Source: CAVZTX01 sp963778375 (GTDB lineage: Bacteria; Chloroflexota; Ktedonobacteria; Ktedonobacterales; Ktedonobacteraceae). From it: DNA of 64,000 nt. The notes under the pieces were generated by a model. That model was not told the origin of the DNA. It ran no database searches and saw only the letters and a list, made by a program, of their open reading frames with translations. Shown here piece by piece: positions 32,815-43,600 of this stretch; positions within the stretch are counted from its first letter, which is position 1; each line of letters begins with the position of its first letter. A program made the translations under genes and the position numbers. The DNA lies in the NCBI GenBank assembly GCA_963778375.1, contig CAVZTX010000004.1:1-64000 (forward strand). Reading direction: 5' to 3'.

Positions 32815-35067
32815 TCAAGGCTTCAGGACAGGAAGAGTGATACTTGCTGTTGCTTCGGTAGTTTGGAGTGTCAGCAATTGCGTTTGATCATTCCGAATTG
32901 TCTCGAAATGGAATGGGCCATATGTCAGGTTATGAGGAACCTGGATGAAGGATTGTGCGGTTATGGTCAGGGAGGTTGGCAGGCTGGTGCCTGAAGAGGA
33001 GGGATCGAAGACTACGAGAAGACGATCACCAGATCGCATAGATGTGAAGGTACAAAGGCTGACTTTGAGTTGACCCTGAACTCCGTGTTCAGTAGGTGAC
33101 GCTTTGAGCACATAATTGTAGCTTGTGCGATAGCTGGGCTGCGCATTTCGTAGGAGACGCCAGCGACTGACTAGCCAGGATAAGTGGTTGAATCTGAAGG
33201 GCTGCACGTGCATATCAAGCAATTGCAAGTGCCGAACAAACGCACTTGAAGTGGCGGTTTGTGCTACTCCAGCAAGGGGACTGACAATAAAAAGCCGAAA
33301 TGGTACGCTGCCTAAGCGTGGAGGTTGATCAACCAGTGTCGCGTTTGCAAATCGACCGAGCAGGGCGTTTGTTAGCCCATCGGCGGGTCCGGTGAGAAGG
33401 ACGGCAGGTCCATCAGCAGGATTGGGTAGAACGAGGCAATGTGTGGAGTCAAAGAGGGTGGTGGGTGTGTGCATCTGTTCAGCGAGATAATCCAGTGAAG
33501 CCTGGGTATACAGGTCGGTGGCAATATAGACCCGATTGAGATGGTGCTGTTGGGCTAATTGATCTGCCTTGGAGAGCGCGTTTTGGAGCGAGTGAAGGTC
33601 GTTGTAGGTATAGCCATGCCCAAGATTGCCGTTCACATCATCTCTCAGAGCCTGAACGCTGCCGACTAATTGGACGATAATGAGCAGAGTGGTCAGGATA
33701 TAGAGAGATGAGAGCAGGACTCTTCCGATGTGCCTTGGAGCCTGAAGTTCAAGTCTACGAAACCATTCAACTAGTTTCGATAGGAAGAGGCCGATCAGGA
33801 TAAACGGTCCTGGCATGAGCATGAGGAAATAGTATGCATAGAGGGTTACTGAGTGGCGCAAGAGGATGAGTACCGGCACAATTTGCCATGTGAGCAAGAC
33901 TATGAGGCCACGTTTGTAGGGAGAGATACGTAGATGGGACCCGGGGGATGACGCGATTTCCTCATTGTTTGCGAGGTCGGACTGCTCATCGGTGGCAATA
34001 GTTTTCTGATCTTCAGTTTGTATGGTTTCCTGTTTGGGGGATTTGCCTGCTGTTTGTGGCCAGAGTATTAGTATTAGAGCGGTTATGATGCCAGCTATTA
34101 CAAGGAAGGGCAAGATAGTGTGTAGCCAGGAGAGGATAGGAACGAGGGGACGCAGCACGGAGTGTGGGCTTGTGGGTGGAACGTCGAGCGCATTCAGGCT
34201 GTAGGGGCTGAGGAAGAGCTGGTAGAAGAGGATGGCCTGGTTATCGATATGCTCGGGCAGCTTTGTTAGTCCGAGCACGATATGGAGGTCGAAAAACTTT
34301 GAAGAGATTTCCCAGAGCAAGTAGGTGGAGAAGATGATGACGAGCGAGATAAGACCCAGGGCAAGATCACGCAAACGTAGTGTTCCGAGTGCAAGAAGCA
34401 GCGCTACCAGGAGCGGCACGATGAGTAGAATGGTGATTTCATGCAATTGGAAGATTATTCCTAGCAGCAGAAGAGCGGGGAAAAGCCAGCCCTTACGTCG
34501 CTCAACAACGCCCCAGTAGAGGGCAAATAGAAAGAGGAGCACAAATGGGGCAATCATATTTTGCTGCCAGAGGAAGCGGCTATATTCAATTGGTTTGGCC
34601 GCAGTTGCGTAAAGCAGGGTAGCTACAATCGCTGCGAATCTACCAAAGTAGCGACGCGTAAAGAGATATGTGAGCAGCACGGCTGTTGTATTGAATAAGC
34701 CGACCATTACTACTGCCCAGAGGGGATTGGGGCTGAGCGCGGCTGGGAACATAAGCAGATAGATGATGCCGGGCGGGTTGGCAATGCGAATGGAGGCAAT
34801 ATTGCTAGTGGCTGGCAGCAGGACGTGGTAAATGGCGTCGTGAGCCATACGAAAGATGGTTGCCTGATCTTCATCGAACTCGGTTGCGTTAATACGGTAG
34901 AGGCGTAGGAAAGCGGCTATAAGAAGGATGAAATAGAGTTCCCAACTTGTGCTAAAAGAGGAACGAAACTTCCCTGGCAGACCAAAAAGCCAAGAAAGCA
35001 GACGGTTCTGTTGATACATCTGATTAACGGATTGAGATTGATTTTCTCCCAACGTTGACGGATTCAT
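32815..35067 (-). CDS. GT39-type (ArnT/PMT-like) membrane glycosyltransferase
   Basis: About 750 residues. The N-terminal 500 are polytopic (about 10-12 helices: ELYFILLIAAFLRLYRINATEFDEDQATIFRMAHD, WAVVMVGLFNTTAVLLTYLFTRR, MIAPFVLLFLFALYWGV, IILLLIVPLLVALLLALGTL). The first loop carries the D/E-rich motif (FDEDQA) that serves as the catalytic base in the GT-C fold. A soluble C-terminal domain lies outside. Family members transfer a sugar from polyprenyl phosphate to protein or lipid. The ATG at 35067 is preferred; the longer in-frame start at 35130 adds only repeat-derived residues (CHPEQSEGS) and overlaps thrC. Confidence 0.85.
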   Translation of the reverse strand: MNPSTLGENQSQSVNQMYQQNRLLSWLFGLPGKFRSSFSTSWELYFILLIAAFLRLYRINATEFDEDQATIFRMAHDAIYHVLLPATSNIASIRIANPPGIIYLLMFPAALSPNPLWAVVMVGLFNTTAVLLTYLFTRRYFGRFAAIVATLLYATAAKPIEYSRFLWQQNMIAPFVLLFLFALYWGVVERRKGWLFPALLLLGIIFQLHEITILLIVPLLVALLLALGTLRLRDLALGLISLVIIFSTYLLWEISSKFFDLHIVLGLTKLPEHIDNQAILFYQLFLSPYSLNALDVPPTSPHSVLRPLVPILSWLHTILPFLVIAGIITALILILWPQTAGKSPKQETIQTEDQKTIATDEQSDLANNEEIASSPGSHLRISPYKRGLIVLLTWQIVPVLILLRHSVTLYAYYFLMLMPGPFILIGLFLSKLVEWFRRLELQAPRHIGRVLLSSLYILTTLLIIVQLVGSVQALRDDVNGNLGHGYTYNDLHSLQNALSKADQLAQQHHLNRVYIATDLYTQASLDYLAEQMHTPTTLFDSTHCLVLPNPADGPAVLLTGPADGLTNALLGRFANATLVDQPPRLGSVPFRLFIVSPLAGVAQTATSSAFVRHLQLLDMHVQPFRFNHLSWLVSRWRLLRNAQPSYRTSYNYVLKASPTEHGVQGQLKVSLCTFTSMRSGDRLLVVFDPSSSGTSLPTSLTITAQSFIQVPHNLTYGPFHFETIRNDQTQLLTLQTTEATASITLPVLKP

Positions 35068-35097
35068 TTTAAAACTACAAACCTCACTTGGACAACC

Positions 35098-35125
35098 AGA
35101 TCCTTCGCTTTGCTCAGGATGACAC
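35098..35125. repeat. dispersed repeat at the thrC/GT39 junction
   Basis: AGATCCTTCGCTTTGCTCAG followed by GATGACAC is a copy of the short repeat family. It spans the end of thrC and would encode CHPEQSEGS if the longer GT39 start were used. Confidence 0.7.
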
Positions 35126-36670
35126 TCCATAGGCGGATAAAGCTTGCCTGACGGCTTTCATATTTGCCTCAACCACGACTCCACTATTCTGCTGCGACAT
35201 ACCGGTCTGACTATCTTTGAGGAGGTTGCCGGTGAGGATGCCAACCACAAGATCGTCAGATTTGATGATCCCATGTTGGACAAGCTTACGTGCGCCTGCG
35301 AGCGTTGCCGCCGAGGCGGGTTCGCAGCCGATACCGGAGCGGTCAATGATGGTTTTGGCTGCGAGGATTTCTTCGTCGCTGACTTCTTCAACTACGCCCT
35401 CGCATTCCTCGATAACATGGCGCGCGCGAATGTAGCTTACAGGGTTGCCAATTTTAATAGCACTGGCGATGGTATGGGCCTGGACGGTTTCGCGATGGGC
35501 AAACCCTTGCAGGAAGCTGCGATAGAAGGGATTCGCTCCTGAAGCCTGAATCGAGGCTATGCGTGGCACGCGGCTGATGAGACCAAGTTGATACGCCTGA
35601 CGAAAGGCTTTGCCGATGGCCGAGGTATTGCCAAGGTTGCCAGCAGGAAGCACAAGCCAAGCGGGAGCTTGCCAGTCGAGTTGCTGCAATAGCTCGAAAG
35701 CTATAGCTTTCTGACCTTCGATACGGAAAGGGTTGAGGGAGTTGAGCAGGTAGACGCCGAGTTCATTGCAGACTTGCTCGACCAGACGCATGGCGTCATC
35801 AAAAACGCCCTCAATCTGGATGGTTGTTGCGCCATAGGCGAGGGATTGAGCTAACTTGCCGCCTGCGACATTGCCTGCAGGCAAAAAAACGATGGCTTGT
35901 ATGCCTGCCTGTGCAGCATAGGAGGCTAACGATGCCGAGGTGTTGCCTGTTGAGGCGCAGGCTACCGCACGAGCACCGAGTAATTGGGCCATAGTGACGC
36001 CTACTGTCATACCACGATCTTTGAAGCTGCCCGTAGGATTTTCGCCTTCATGCTTTACAAAAAACTGTTCCAGCCCGGCATAAAGGCCAATTTGGCGGTG
36101 GCCAGATCGACCGGTTCCACAGTTTTCGGTACCAACGGGGTACAATCCTGTATTGCCTTCGGGACGGGTGACGATATATTCTTCAGGCACGGGCAAGATG
36201 AGTTCGCGATAGCGCCAGACACCACTGCGATCAAGTAAGAGGTTATGTGGACTGATGGGCCAGATGGGAGGAGTTGCGGAGCGTTCGTCAAAAAGCTGAC
36301 GCAAGGAAGCACCAGCGAGTGGTGGGAAATCGGTTGCGTAGAGAGATCCTTCGCTCCGCTCAGGATGACAAGGGAGATCAGGATGACAATTGGGCAGGTT
36401 GTCTTCATTGGAAGTTACGAGGTTTTGTAGCTGAAGATGATTGTGTGCTGCCAGGGCGGGGTCGAAGACATCTAGGACGCCGCCGCAGTTGCAGCGATAA
36501 CGAGGCGATGCTCCTGCTTCGATGGCGGGGTAGGATGCGCTGCATTCAACGCAATGCAGCGAAATGTTGGTGAGGGCTTTAGATGCTTCGCTTCGCTCAG
36601 CATGAGATTTTTGTCCAGCATGAGATTCATGGAATTTAGGTTCAGTATGAGATTTTTGTGGGATATTCAT
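35114..36670 (-). CDS. thrC: threonine synthase
   Basis: 518 residues; PLP-dependent conversion of O-phosphohomoserine to threonine. The N-terminal part has a zinc-ribbon-like CVECSASYPAIEAG...RYRCNCGGVLDV. The core has NPTGSFKDRGMTVGV (Lys binds PLP), ACASTGNTSASLASYAAQAG, VLPAGNLGNTSAIGKAF and GCEPASAATLAGARKL. Two stretches are not native to the family. Residues near the start read KSHAERSEAS, and an insertion near residue 105 reads CHPERSEGSLYATD; both are translated copies of the dispersed repeat. The gene follows thrB and belongs to the threonine branch; AGGGAGG lies before the start. Confidence 0.95.
   Translation of the reverse strand: MNIPQKSHTEPKFHESHAGQKSHAERSEASKALTNISLHCVECSASYPAIEAGASPRYRCNCGGVLDVFDPALAAHNHLQLQNLVTSNEDNLPNCHPDLPCHPERSEGSLYATDFPPLAGASLRQLFDERSATPPIWPISPHNLLLDRSGVWRYRELILPVPEEYIVTRPEGNTGLYPVGTENCGTGRSGHRQIGLYAGLEQFFVKHEGENPTGSFKDRGMTVGVTMAQLLGARAVACASTGNTSASLASYAAQAGIQAIVFLPAGNVAGGKLAQSLAYGATTIQIEGVFDDAMRLVEQVCNELGVYLLNSLNPFRIEGQKAIAFELLQQLDWQAPAWLVLPAGNLGNTSAIGKAFRQAYQLGLISRVPRIASIQASGANPFYRSFLQGFAHRETVQAHTIASAIKIGNPVSYIRARHVIEECEGVVEEVSDEEILAAKTIIDRSGIGCEPASAATLAGARKLVQHGIIKSDDLVVGILTGNLLKDSQTGMSQQNSGVVVEANMKAVRQALSAYGVSS
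36345..36372. repeat. dispersed repeat translated inside thrC
   Basis: AGATCCTTCGCTCCGCTCAG followed by GATGACAA is inserted in frame in thrC, encoding CHPERSEGS. A second truncated copy, GATCAGGATGACAATTGG, follows at once. Confidence 0.75.
36588..36612. repeat. dispersed repeat in the 5' end of thrC
   Basis: TGCTTCGCTTCGCTCAGCAT forms part of the first 40 codons of thrC (HAERSEAS), followed by two weaker copies of CAGCATGAGATT. Confidence 0.7.
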
Positions 36671-36691
36671 TGAGTGGGCTTGCCTCCCTAG

Positions 36692-37728
36692 TTAGCGACT
36701 ATTTGGGCCGACTGGAGGCCAATAGTATTCTTCTCCATAACGGGCTTTTACTTCCTTTTTCATATGACTGCGCTGTGTATTGAGCACGCGTGCCCCAACC
36801 TGGTCAATGCGTAAAATTCTTCCGGTGCCTTCTATGCCATTTGCATGAGCCGTTTCTTGCATTGCACGCAGGACATCGTGAAAACGCGAACTGGCGAGCG
36901 CTATTAGCGATGAGCCACCACCGGAAAGCGAGGCGCCATATGCTCCGGCAGCAACCGCGGCATCGATAATATCGGGCATGGCAGGGAAAAGCGTCTGACG
37001 ATAGGGTTGATGCAGGCGATCCTGCATGGCTTCGCCAATTACTTCGTAGCGTCCGGCTTGCAGTGCCGCAAGCAGCAGAGCGACGCGAGATGTATTAAAG
37101 GTGGCATCTGCTTTTGAATAGCTGGTAGGTAGTAGCTTTCTCCCTTCGACAGTATCCATTGGAAAGGAGGGCGTGAAAATGACGGCTTTCAGCAGGTCCG
37201 GAAACGGCATTTTTATTGCATGAATCTTCCCATCGACGCTGGTGGTAGCGACAAGGCCACCGAGTAATGCGGGAGCGACGTTATCTGGATGGTTTCCTGC
37301 TTCTGCTTCTACGGCTAGCTCTAAGAGTTCCTCATGAGGAAGGGGAGGATCACCACGCAGGCGTAGAAACTCATTGGCCGCCACCAATCCTCCTACGACA
37401 GCGGTAGCGCTACTGCCTAACCCACATCCAGGTGGAATGTTGATCTTCATATGAATACGTACAGCCGGTAACTGAACATGCTGGCGCTCAAAAAGCAAGG
37501 TAAAGGCCTGATAAAACAAATTATCCGGCCTAGTGGAAAGACTCGCACCTAATGAGCCTTGCACTTCGATACTGGAGTTTGATGGGTATTACTAGTGTTG
37601 CCTTCCTCTTCTACCTCAAAACGGTTGTAAAGCTGTAGGGCAAGACCTAAGCTATCAAAGCCTGGCCCAAGGTTGGCTGACGTAGCCGGTGTCAAGACAG
37701 TGACTTTTGTTGGTATGATGAGAGGCAA
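36692..37728 (-). pseudogene. thrB: homoserine kinase, interrupted by a frameshift
   Basis: The N-terminal part (TTG start at 37728) encodes MPLIIPTKVTVLTPATSANLGPGFDSLGLALQLYNRFEVEEEGN, the GHMP-kinase substrate motif. It runs into a stop at 37549-37551. The rest is in another frame: IEVQGSLGASLSTRPDNLFYQ, then IPPGCGLGSSATAVVGGLVA (ATP-binding GHMP loop), and ASLSGGGSSLIALA near the C-terminus. The switch is at about 37575-37610 and needs a one-base deletion or two-base insertion. Homoserine kinase supplies thrC directly downstream. Unless a second copy exists, the cell would need the shift corrected, so a sequence error is a real alternative. Confidence 0.85.
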
Positions 37729-37850
37729 GACCAGTCCCCGACCTTTCTTAGGTAATAATACTTAATATACGTATTTGTTTTGCCTATTATAGCAGAGTTG
37801 TGAAGGTTTGTAACTGCTTATACGTGGAAATGCACTGTGAACAGCTACGT

Positions 37851-38429
37851 CTAACCTTCTTTCAGAGGGCAATTCTGTAAGCAGGTGTACTTTGCGCCGG
37901 TTCGCGAGAGTTCGCTTTTCATGACACTCAGGTTGTGCATCTCAAGTAGAGGTGACGATGGAAGCATTTGTTTGCTTGCAAGCAGACGCTGCAAACCTTG
38001 TTGTTCATCGGACTTGAGCGGGGATTTTACACGTGATAGGGTCAGGTGGGGAGAGAAGGGGCGTTTATCGATCTCAAATCCTCGTTGTTCAAGTTCCCTG
38101 TTGAGTTTGTGATGGAGCTGGATGAGTTTGCCCGAGGGTTCTTCGATGCCCATCCAGATGACGCGAGGCTGGCGTGGTGAACCGAAGATGCCAAGGCCTG
38201 AGAGGCGATATTCAAAAGGGGAGACTTGTTGCGCGGCTGCTTCGGCGGATTGAATCGCTTCCGCTACTTGCTGATCTGTCAATTCGCCTAGGAAGGCGAA
38301 GGTGAGATGGATCCCCGCAGGATCAACCCAACGGAGATTGGGTAGCTCCTGCGCCATCTGGCGGATAATACTGCCGAGATAGCGCTGCAAGGAGTCATTC
38401 ATTTCAAGGGCGATAAAGGTGCGCGTCAT
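37851..38429 (-). CDS. thpR: RNA 2',3'-cyclic phosphodiesterase (LigT/ThpR family)
   Basis: 192 residues of the 2H phosphoesterase family. RTFIALEMNDSLQRYLG opens the fold; the two catalytic HxT(x) motifs are HLTF (in WVDPAGIHLTFAFLGEL) and HLTL (in RPFSPHLTLSRVK). The enzyme opens 2',3'-cyclic phosphates on RNA ends. Its ATG overlaps the ftsH stop by four bases, so the two genes are coupled with ftsH first. Length and motif spacing are typical. Confidence 0.93.
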   Translation of the reverse strand: MTRTFIALEMNDSLQRYLGSIIRQMAQELPNLRWVDPAGIHLTFAFLGELTDQQVAEAIQSAEAAAQQVSPFEYRLSGLGIFGSPRQPRVIWMGIEEPSGKLIQLHHKLNRELEQRGFEIDKRPFSPHLTLSRVKSPLKSDEQQGLQRLLASKQMLPSSPLLEMHNLSVMKSELSRTGAKYTCLQNCPLKEG

Positions 38430-40264
38430 GCTGCAAACAGCATGGCGTCGAGTTCCGGGCCATCGATTGTTTCGACTTCGATCAGATGCTCGGCAATGGT
38501 AGTGAGTTTGTCCTTTTTCTCGCGTAGGATATCAAGAGCAGTGGCATAGGCCTGATCGACCAACAAGGAAATCTCTTTGTCAATGCGAGCCGCCATCTCA
38601 GGTCCGATTGAAGAGGAACCATCAGATTCCATTTTAAGGGCTACCGTGCCTAGAGAACTCATGCCAAACTCACAGACCATGCGGCGTGCTATTTTCGTGA
38701 CATATTCGATATCCTGACTGGCTCCCGTCGTGATATCACCAAAGATGATCTCTTCGGCGGCACGACCGCCCATTGCACCAGCCATTTTTGCCACGAGTTC
38801 AGAACGACGCATGAGGTAGCGGTCTTCAGCCGGGGCCTGGACGGTGATGCCAAGGGCCATACCTCGGGCAATGGCTGTAACTTTTTGCACGGGGTCAGCA
38901 CCGGGCATTGAACGCATGACAATCGCGTGTCCCACTTCGTGATAAGCGATGATAGCTTTTTCAGCTTCCGTAATGATGCGACTCTTACGCTCTGGACCGG
39001 CCATGACGCGCAGAATTGCCTCGTCAAGCTCAGGTTTGCGAATATCATTCTGCCCACGGCGAGCGGCAAGCAGGGCAGCCTCATTGAGGAGATTGGAGAG
39101 GTCAGCGCCGGAGAAACCGACGGTTTGACGGGCGAGATCGGTTAAGGTGACATCGCTTGCAAGCGGTTTACCTTGGGCGTGTACCTCAAGGATGGCAAGT
39201 CTACCACGAATATCAGGCTTGTCGAGCATGACCTGACGATCAAAACGGCCTGGGCGCAGCAGGGCGGGATCAAGCACATCGGGGCGGTTTGTGGCCGCGA
39301 TTACTACTATATTGGTTTGTTTGTCAAAGCCGTCCATCTCGACGAGGAGCTGGTTGAGCGTCTGCTCGCGTTCGTCATTGGCGCCTGTACCCGTGTTGTT
39401 GCGCTGGCGACCTACCGCATCGATCTCATCGATAAAGATGATACACGGCGAGTGCTCTTTGGCCTCTTTGAAGAGGTCGCGTACACGTGCAGCACCTACA
39501 CCGACGAACATTTCCACAAATTCGGAGCCACTGATGCTATAGAATGAAACATTCGCCTCACCTGCTACTGCACGCGAGATAAGCGTCTTACCTGTACCTG
39601 GCGCGCCTACCAACAGAACGCCTTTGGGGGTACGCGCGCCCATAGCAATGAAACGCTCGGGAGTTTTAAGGAACTCCACAATCTCGGCGAGTTCCGTTTT
39701 TGCCTCTTCGACTCCCGCAACATCCTTAAAGAGCACAGAAGGATGCGACTCGTTAAAGCGCCTGGCTTTTGAACGGGCAAATGTAGTCGCCTGACCGCCC
39801 ATGCCACCTCGTTTAAAGAAGAAGAACACTACACCAGTAACTAAAAGGAGAAATATTACGTCCGCCAGCCCCTGTACCCACTGGTTACCCTGCCCATTAT
39901 CAATAGTGACGACGACACCATCATGCCTGAGTTCATCTGTAACTGACTGATTCCCTTCTTTGACTGCATGATAGTGCTGGCCCGATGTACTGATGGCATA
40001 CACATCGTTGCCACTAATGGTTGCCGACTTCAGCTCATGTTGATCCGCCATATTGAGTACAACACTGATTGGCCTATCCTGCGTACTGGTGGCTCCAATA
40101 CCGACGTTCAACAGACGTACCGCTACCAGCGTAATGAGGATTATAGTGCCCAACATAATAAGCGCTGGTACGCGATAGCGAATGACGATCGAGCGCAACT
40201 TACTGGTCTTTTGCGTCGAATTTGGACCTGACGGTTCCGGGTTGTTCTGTGAAGGCATTTGCAT
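38426..40264 (-). CDS. ftsH: ATP-dependent zinc metalloprotease FtsH
   Basis: 612 residues. Two N-terminal membrane helices (VPALIMLGTIILITLVAVRLL and GLADVIFLLLVTGVVFFFF) enclose a short external domain. The AAA domain has GAPGTGKT (Walker A, about residue 217), CIIFIDEIDAVG (Walker B), the SRH and the FVGVGAARVRDLF pore loop. The peptidase has YHEVGHAIV (zinc HExxH, about residue 440), and the third zinc ligand lies in the IEYVTKIARRMV region. It degrades unfolded membrane and regulatory proteins. Transcription leads into thpR. The external domain is short compared with E. coli FtsH, which is common in Chloroflexi. Confidence 0.97.
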   Translation of the reverse strand: MQMPSQNNPEPSGPNSTQKTSKLRSIVIRYRVPALIMLGTIILITLVAVRLLNVGIGATSTQDRPISVVLNMADQHELKSATISGNDVYAISTSGQHYHAVKEGNQSVTDELRHDGVVVTIDNGQGNQWVQGLADVIFLLLVTGVVFFFFKRGGMGGQATTFARSKARRFNESHPSVLFKDVAGVEEAKTELAEIVEFLKTPERFIAMGARTPKGVLLVGAPGTGKTLISRAVAGEANVSFYSISGSEFVEMFVGVGAARVRDLFKEAKEHSPCIIFIDEIDAVGRQRNNTGTGANDEREQTLNQLLVEMDGFDKQTNIVVIAATNRPDVLDPALLRPGRFDRQVMLDKPDIRGRLAILEVHAQGKPLASDVTLTDLARQTVGFSGADLSNLLNEAALLAARRGQNDIRKPELDEAILRVMAGPERKSRIITEAEKAIIAYHEVGHAIVMRSMPGADPVQKVTAIARGMALGITVQAPAEDRYLMRRSELVAKMAGAMGGRAAEEIIFGDITTGASQDIEYVTKIARRMVCEFGMSSLGTVALKMESDGSSSIGPEMAARIDKEISLLVDQAYATALDILREKKDKLTTIAEHLIEVETIDGPELDAMLFAA

Positions 40265-40678
40265 GATGCAGCGTTATACCCTTCTATGGACTACTAAACA
40301 TTCCCTACTAATTTGCCAATGAGAGAGGTCTCGTGGACGGCATAAAGCTTGACCTCTGTATTACTTATCTGTACTTTGACGGGGCGTCCTTCTTTGGACA
40401 CAAGACATCCTTGTATGCAACTAAACAATAGGTATGTCGTTAGTATAACGCACACGGTAAAGGTAATCAAGGGTATTGTTTAGTTGAATTTGTGGAATTG
40501 GTACTAATGTCGAATTAGGTGAAGGATATTCTGTCCTCTTTAATGCGGTCACTCTATACCAACCAGCCTCTGAAAAACCTCCCGGATAGCCTACACGAAA
40601 CGTGGTACAATACTTTTAGGTAAAATCCCAGCCTGGTCACAGTCTTTATCCCCTACTTCTAGATTGAGGAAAGTGCCT
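40265..40678. promoter_or_regulatory. divergent intergenic region ftsH/formate dehydrogenase
   Basis: About 400 bases with no gene. It should contain the promoters of both ftsH (leftward) and the formate dehydrogenase operon (rightward). AAAAACCTCCCGG at 40576 resembles the half-element of the small repeat family at 3165/20733. No operator could be assigned with confidence. Confidence 0.45.
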
Positions 40679-43600
40679 ATGCAAGAACGTACACAATTGC
40701 CTGAACCGGTACAATCTGTTGTAAAGGTAGTATCAGAGGTCATGGAGGTAGGCTCTCGAGTACAGCCTTTTAGCATGGAGAGTGTTGAAAAGGCCCCGCG
40801 TATTCGCGATGCTAAGGTGGTGCATAGCGTCTGCCCTTACTGCGCGGTGGGATGTAGTTTAAATGTCTACGTCAAGGATGGGAAGGTACTGGATATCGAA
40901 GGCAATCCAGATAGCCCCATCAATCATGGAAAACTCTGCCCTAAGGGAGCGGCAACCTTCCAGTATACGGTGAACTCCAGTCGTTTGACGCAGGTACTTT
41001 ACCGCGCACCCTATAGCGATCACTGGGAGATAAAATCGCTCGAGTGGGCGATGGAGCAGATCGCGCAGCGTGTCAAGAAGACTCGGGACGAGACGTTTGT
41101 GGAACACCTAGATGATGGGCGAGAGGTCAACCATACGCTGGCTATTGCTTCCCTGGGTGGTGCAACGCTGGATGTTGAAGAGAATTATTTGATGAAAAAG
41201 CTCTTCAGCGGCGGTCTAGGCATCGTCTCGATTGAGAACCAAGCCCGTATATGACACAGCTCTACGGTACCCGGTCTGGGTGCATCATTAGGGCGCGGCG
41301 GTGCCACGACATTTCCACAAGACCTCGTCAATAGCGATGCTATTTTGATTATGGGCAGCAACATGGCTGAGGCCCATCCTGTAGCGTTTGCCAATGTGGT
41401 AAAAGCCAAGGAGCGCGGGGCAAAGGTTATCCATGTAGATCCGCATTTTTCGCGTACGTCGGCATTGGCGAATTTATACGTGCCTACACGAGCGGGAAGC
41501 GATATTGTTTTCCTGGGCGCGATTATTCGCCATTTGCTTGAGAACAATGGCTACTTCCACGACTACGTGGTGCATTATACGAACGCACCCATGCTTATTC
41601 GGGAAGATTATCGCGATACCGAGGAGTTGGATGGCATCTTCTCGGGTTTTGATCCAGACACCGGAACCTACGCGGATCAAAGCAGTTGGGACTACCAGTG
41701 CGATGAGCAGGGACAACCATTGACCGATCCCACACTTCAGCACCCACAATGCGTTTTCCAGATTATGCGCAGGCATTTCGCACGCTACACTCATGAGATG
41801 GTAGAGCAGGTATGTGGGGTGCCGCAGGAACAATGGCTGCGCGTCGCGCAAACACTAATTGAGAACTCGGGACGCGAACGCACGACTGCTCTGTGTTACG
41901 CGGTTGGCTGGACGCAGCAATCCAAGGGTGTGCAGATCATACGCGCTGGAGCCATTATGCAACTGCTGCTCGGTAATATTGGCCGTCCAGGCGGCGGGAT
42001 CATGGCTTTGCGTGGGCACGCATCGATTCAGGGTTCGACTGATGTGCCAACGTTGTATGATTTGCTAGCGGGCTATATGCCACAGCCTGCTGCCTTAGTT
42101 GCACCACAACCTCAGTCCGAAAATTCTCCTAATGCTACCACTTGGGGGCAGAAGAGAGATGTATCTGCAAACGTGCAGTCGGAACAAACGCTTGCTGAGT
42201 ATATCGACGCGGAAGGATCGAAATTGGGCTGGTGGTCGAACTTCCCGGCATATATTCGGAGCCTGCTCCAAGCATGGTACGGTGAAGCGGCCAACGAGGA
42301 GGATGGTAATTGCAGCTATCGCTGGCTACCTAAGATTATAGGAGATCATTCACACTTGCTCACCAGCTATGCGATGCTGGATGGAAAGGTACGTGGATAC
42401 TTCCTCTTCGGTCAAAATCCCGCTGCTGGCAGCACGGACTCGCGTATGCAGCGCAAAGCGTTGGAGCAGTTGGATTGGATGGTGGTGCGCGATCTCTACG
42501 AGGTTGAGACAGCAGCATTCTGGCATCGAGGGGCAGAACCACATCCAAATGCTGTTGATCCAAGCAAGATCAAGACAGAAGTCTTCTTCCTGCCTGCTGC
42601 TGCTTCTACCGAGAAAGAGGGAAGTTTCACGAATACACAGCGCCTTATACAATGGCGAGATAAAGCGGTTGATCCGCCGGGAGATGCTCGCTCCGATCTC
42701 TGGTTCGTCTACCATCTCGGTAGACGCTTGAAGGACCTCTATGCCGATAGCAAGCAATGGAAAGATCGTGGTTTGCAAGCGCTGACGTGGGATTATGAGC
42801 GTGAGCAGCCGGAACCCGATTCGCATATACTTGACGAACCGGATGCACTGCTCGTGTTGAAAGAGATCAACGGCTATTATGTGCGCCCACCGGATCAAAA
42901 GGATACAGCAGCGGGTGAGCAGCGAGTGTATACATTACGGGATGCACTTCATGTACCCGGATTTGCGGTGCTCAAGAGCGATGGAAGTACCGCCTGTGGC
43001 TCGTGGATTTACAGCGGTGTCTACCCAGAGCCGAGCAATAATCGTGCTCGCTCTCGCATCTCGGATGGATACACCTTCCTGCAATGGGGCTATGCGTGGC
43101 CAGCGAACCGGCGTATTCTTTATAACCGCGCGTCGGCTGATCCCCAGGGACGACCGTGGTCAGAACGCAAGAAGTATGTCTGGTGGGATGAAGAGCAGAA
43201 GAAGTGGACGGGCGTAGATGTGCCAGACTTCCCACTGACCAAACCACCCGACTTTACGCCAAAGCCTGGCGCAACAGGGATAGATGCCCACTCAGGCAGT
43301 GATCCATTTATCATGAAGCCGGATGGAAGGGCATGGCTCTTTGCCCCCAAAGGGCTAAAAGATGGACCTCTGCCCGCTCATTACGAGGCAGCGGAGTCGC
43401 CGGTGCATAACGTTGTCTATCACCAGCAGAGCAACCCGGCTGCGAAGTACTTCCGCGACCGACCGGATAACCATCTCGCGGCGATAGGTGATAAGAACTT
43501 TCCTATTGTGATCACGACCTATCGCTTGACTGAGCATCATGTTAGCGGGCCAATGACACGCTGGATGCCATGGCTAAATGCGCTGCAACCGGCATTATTT

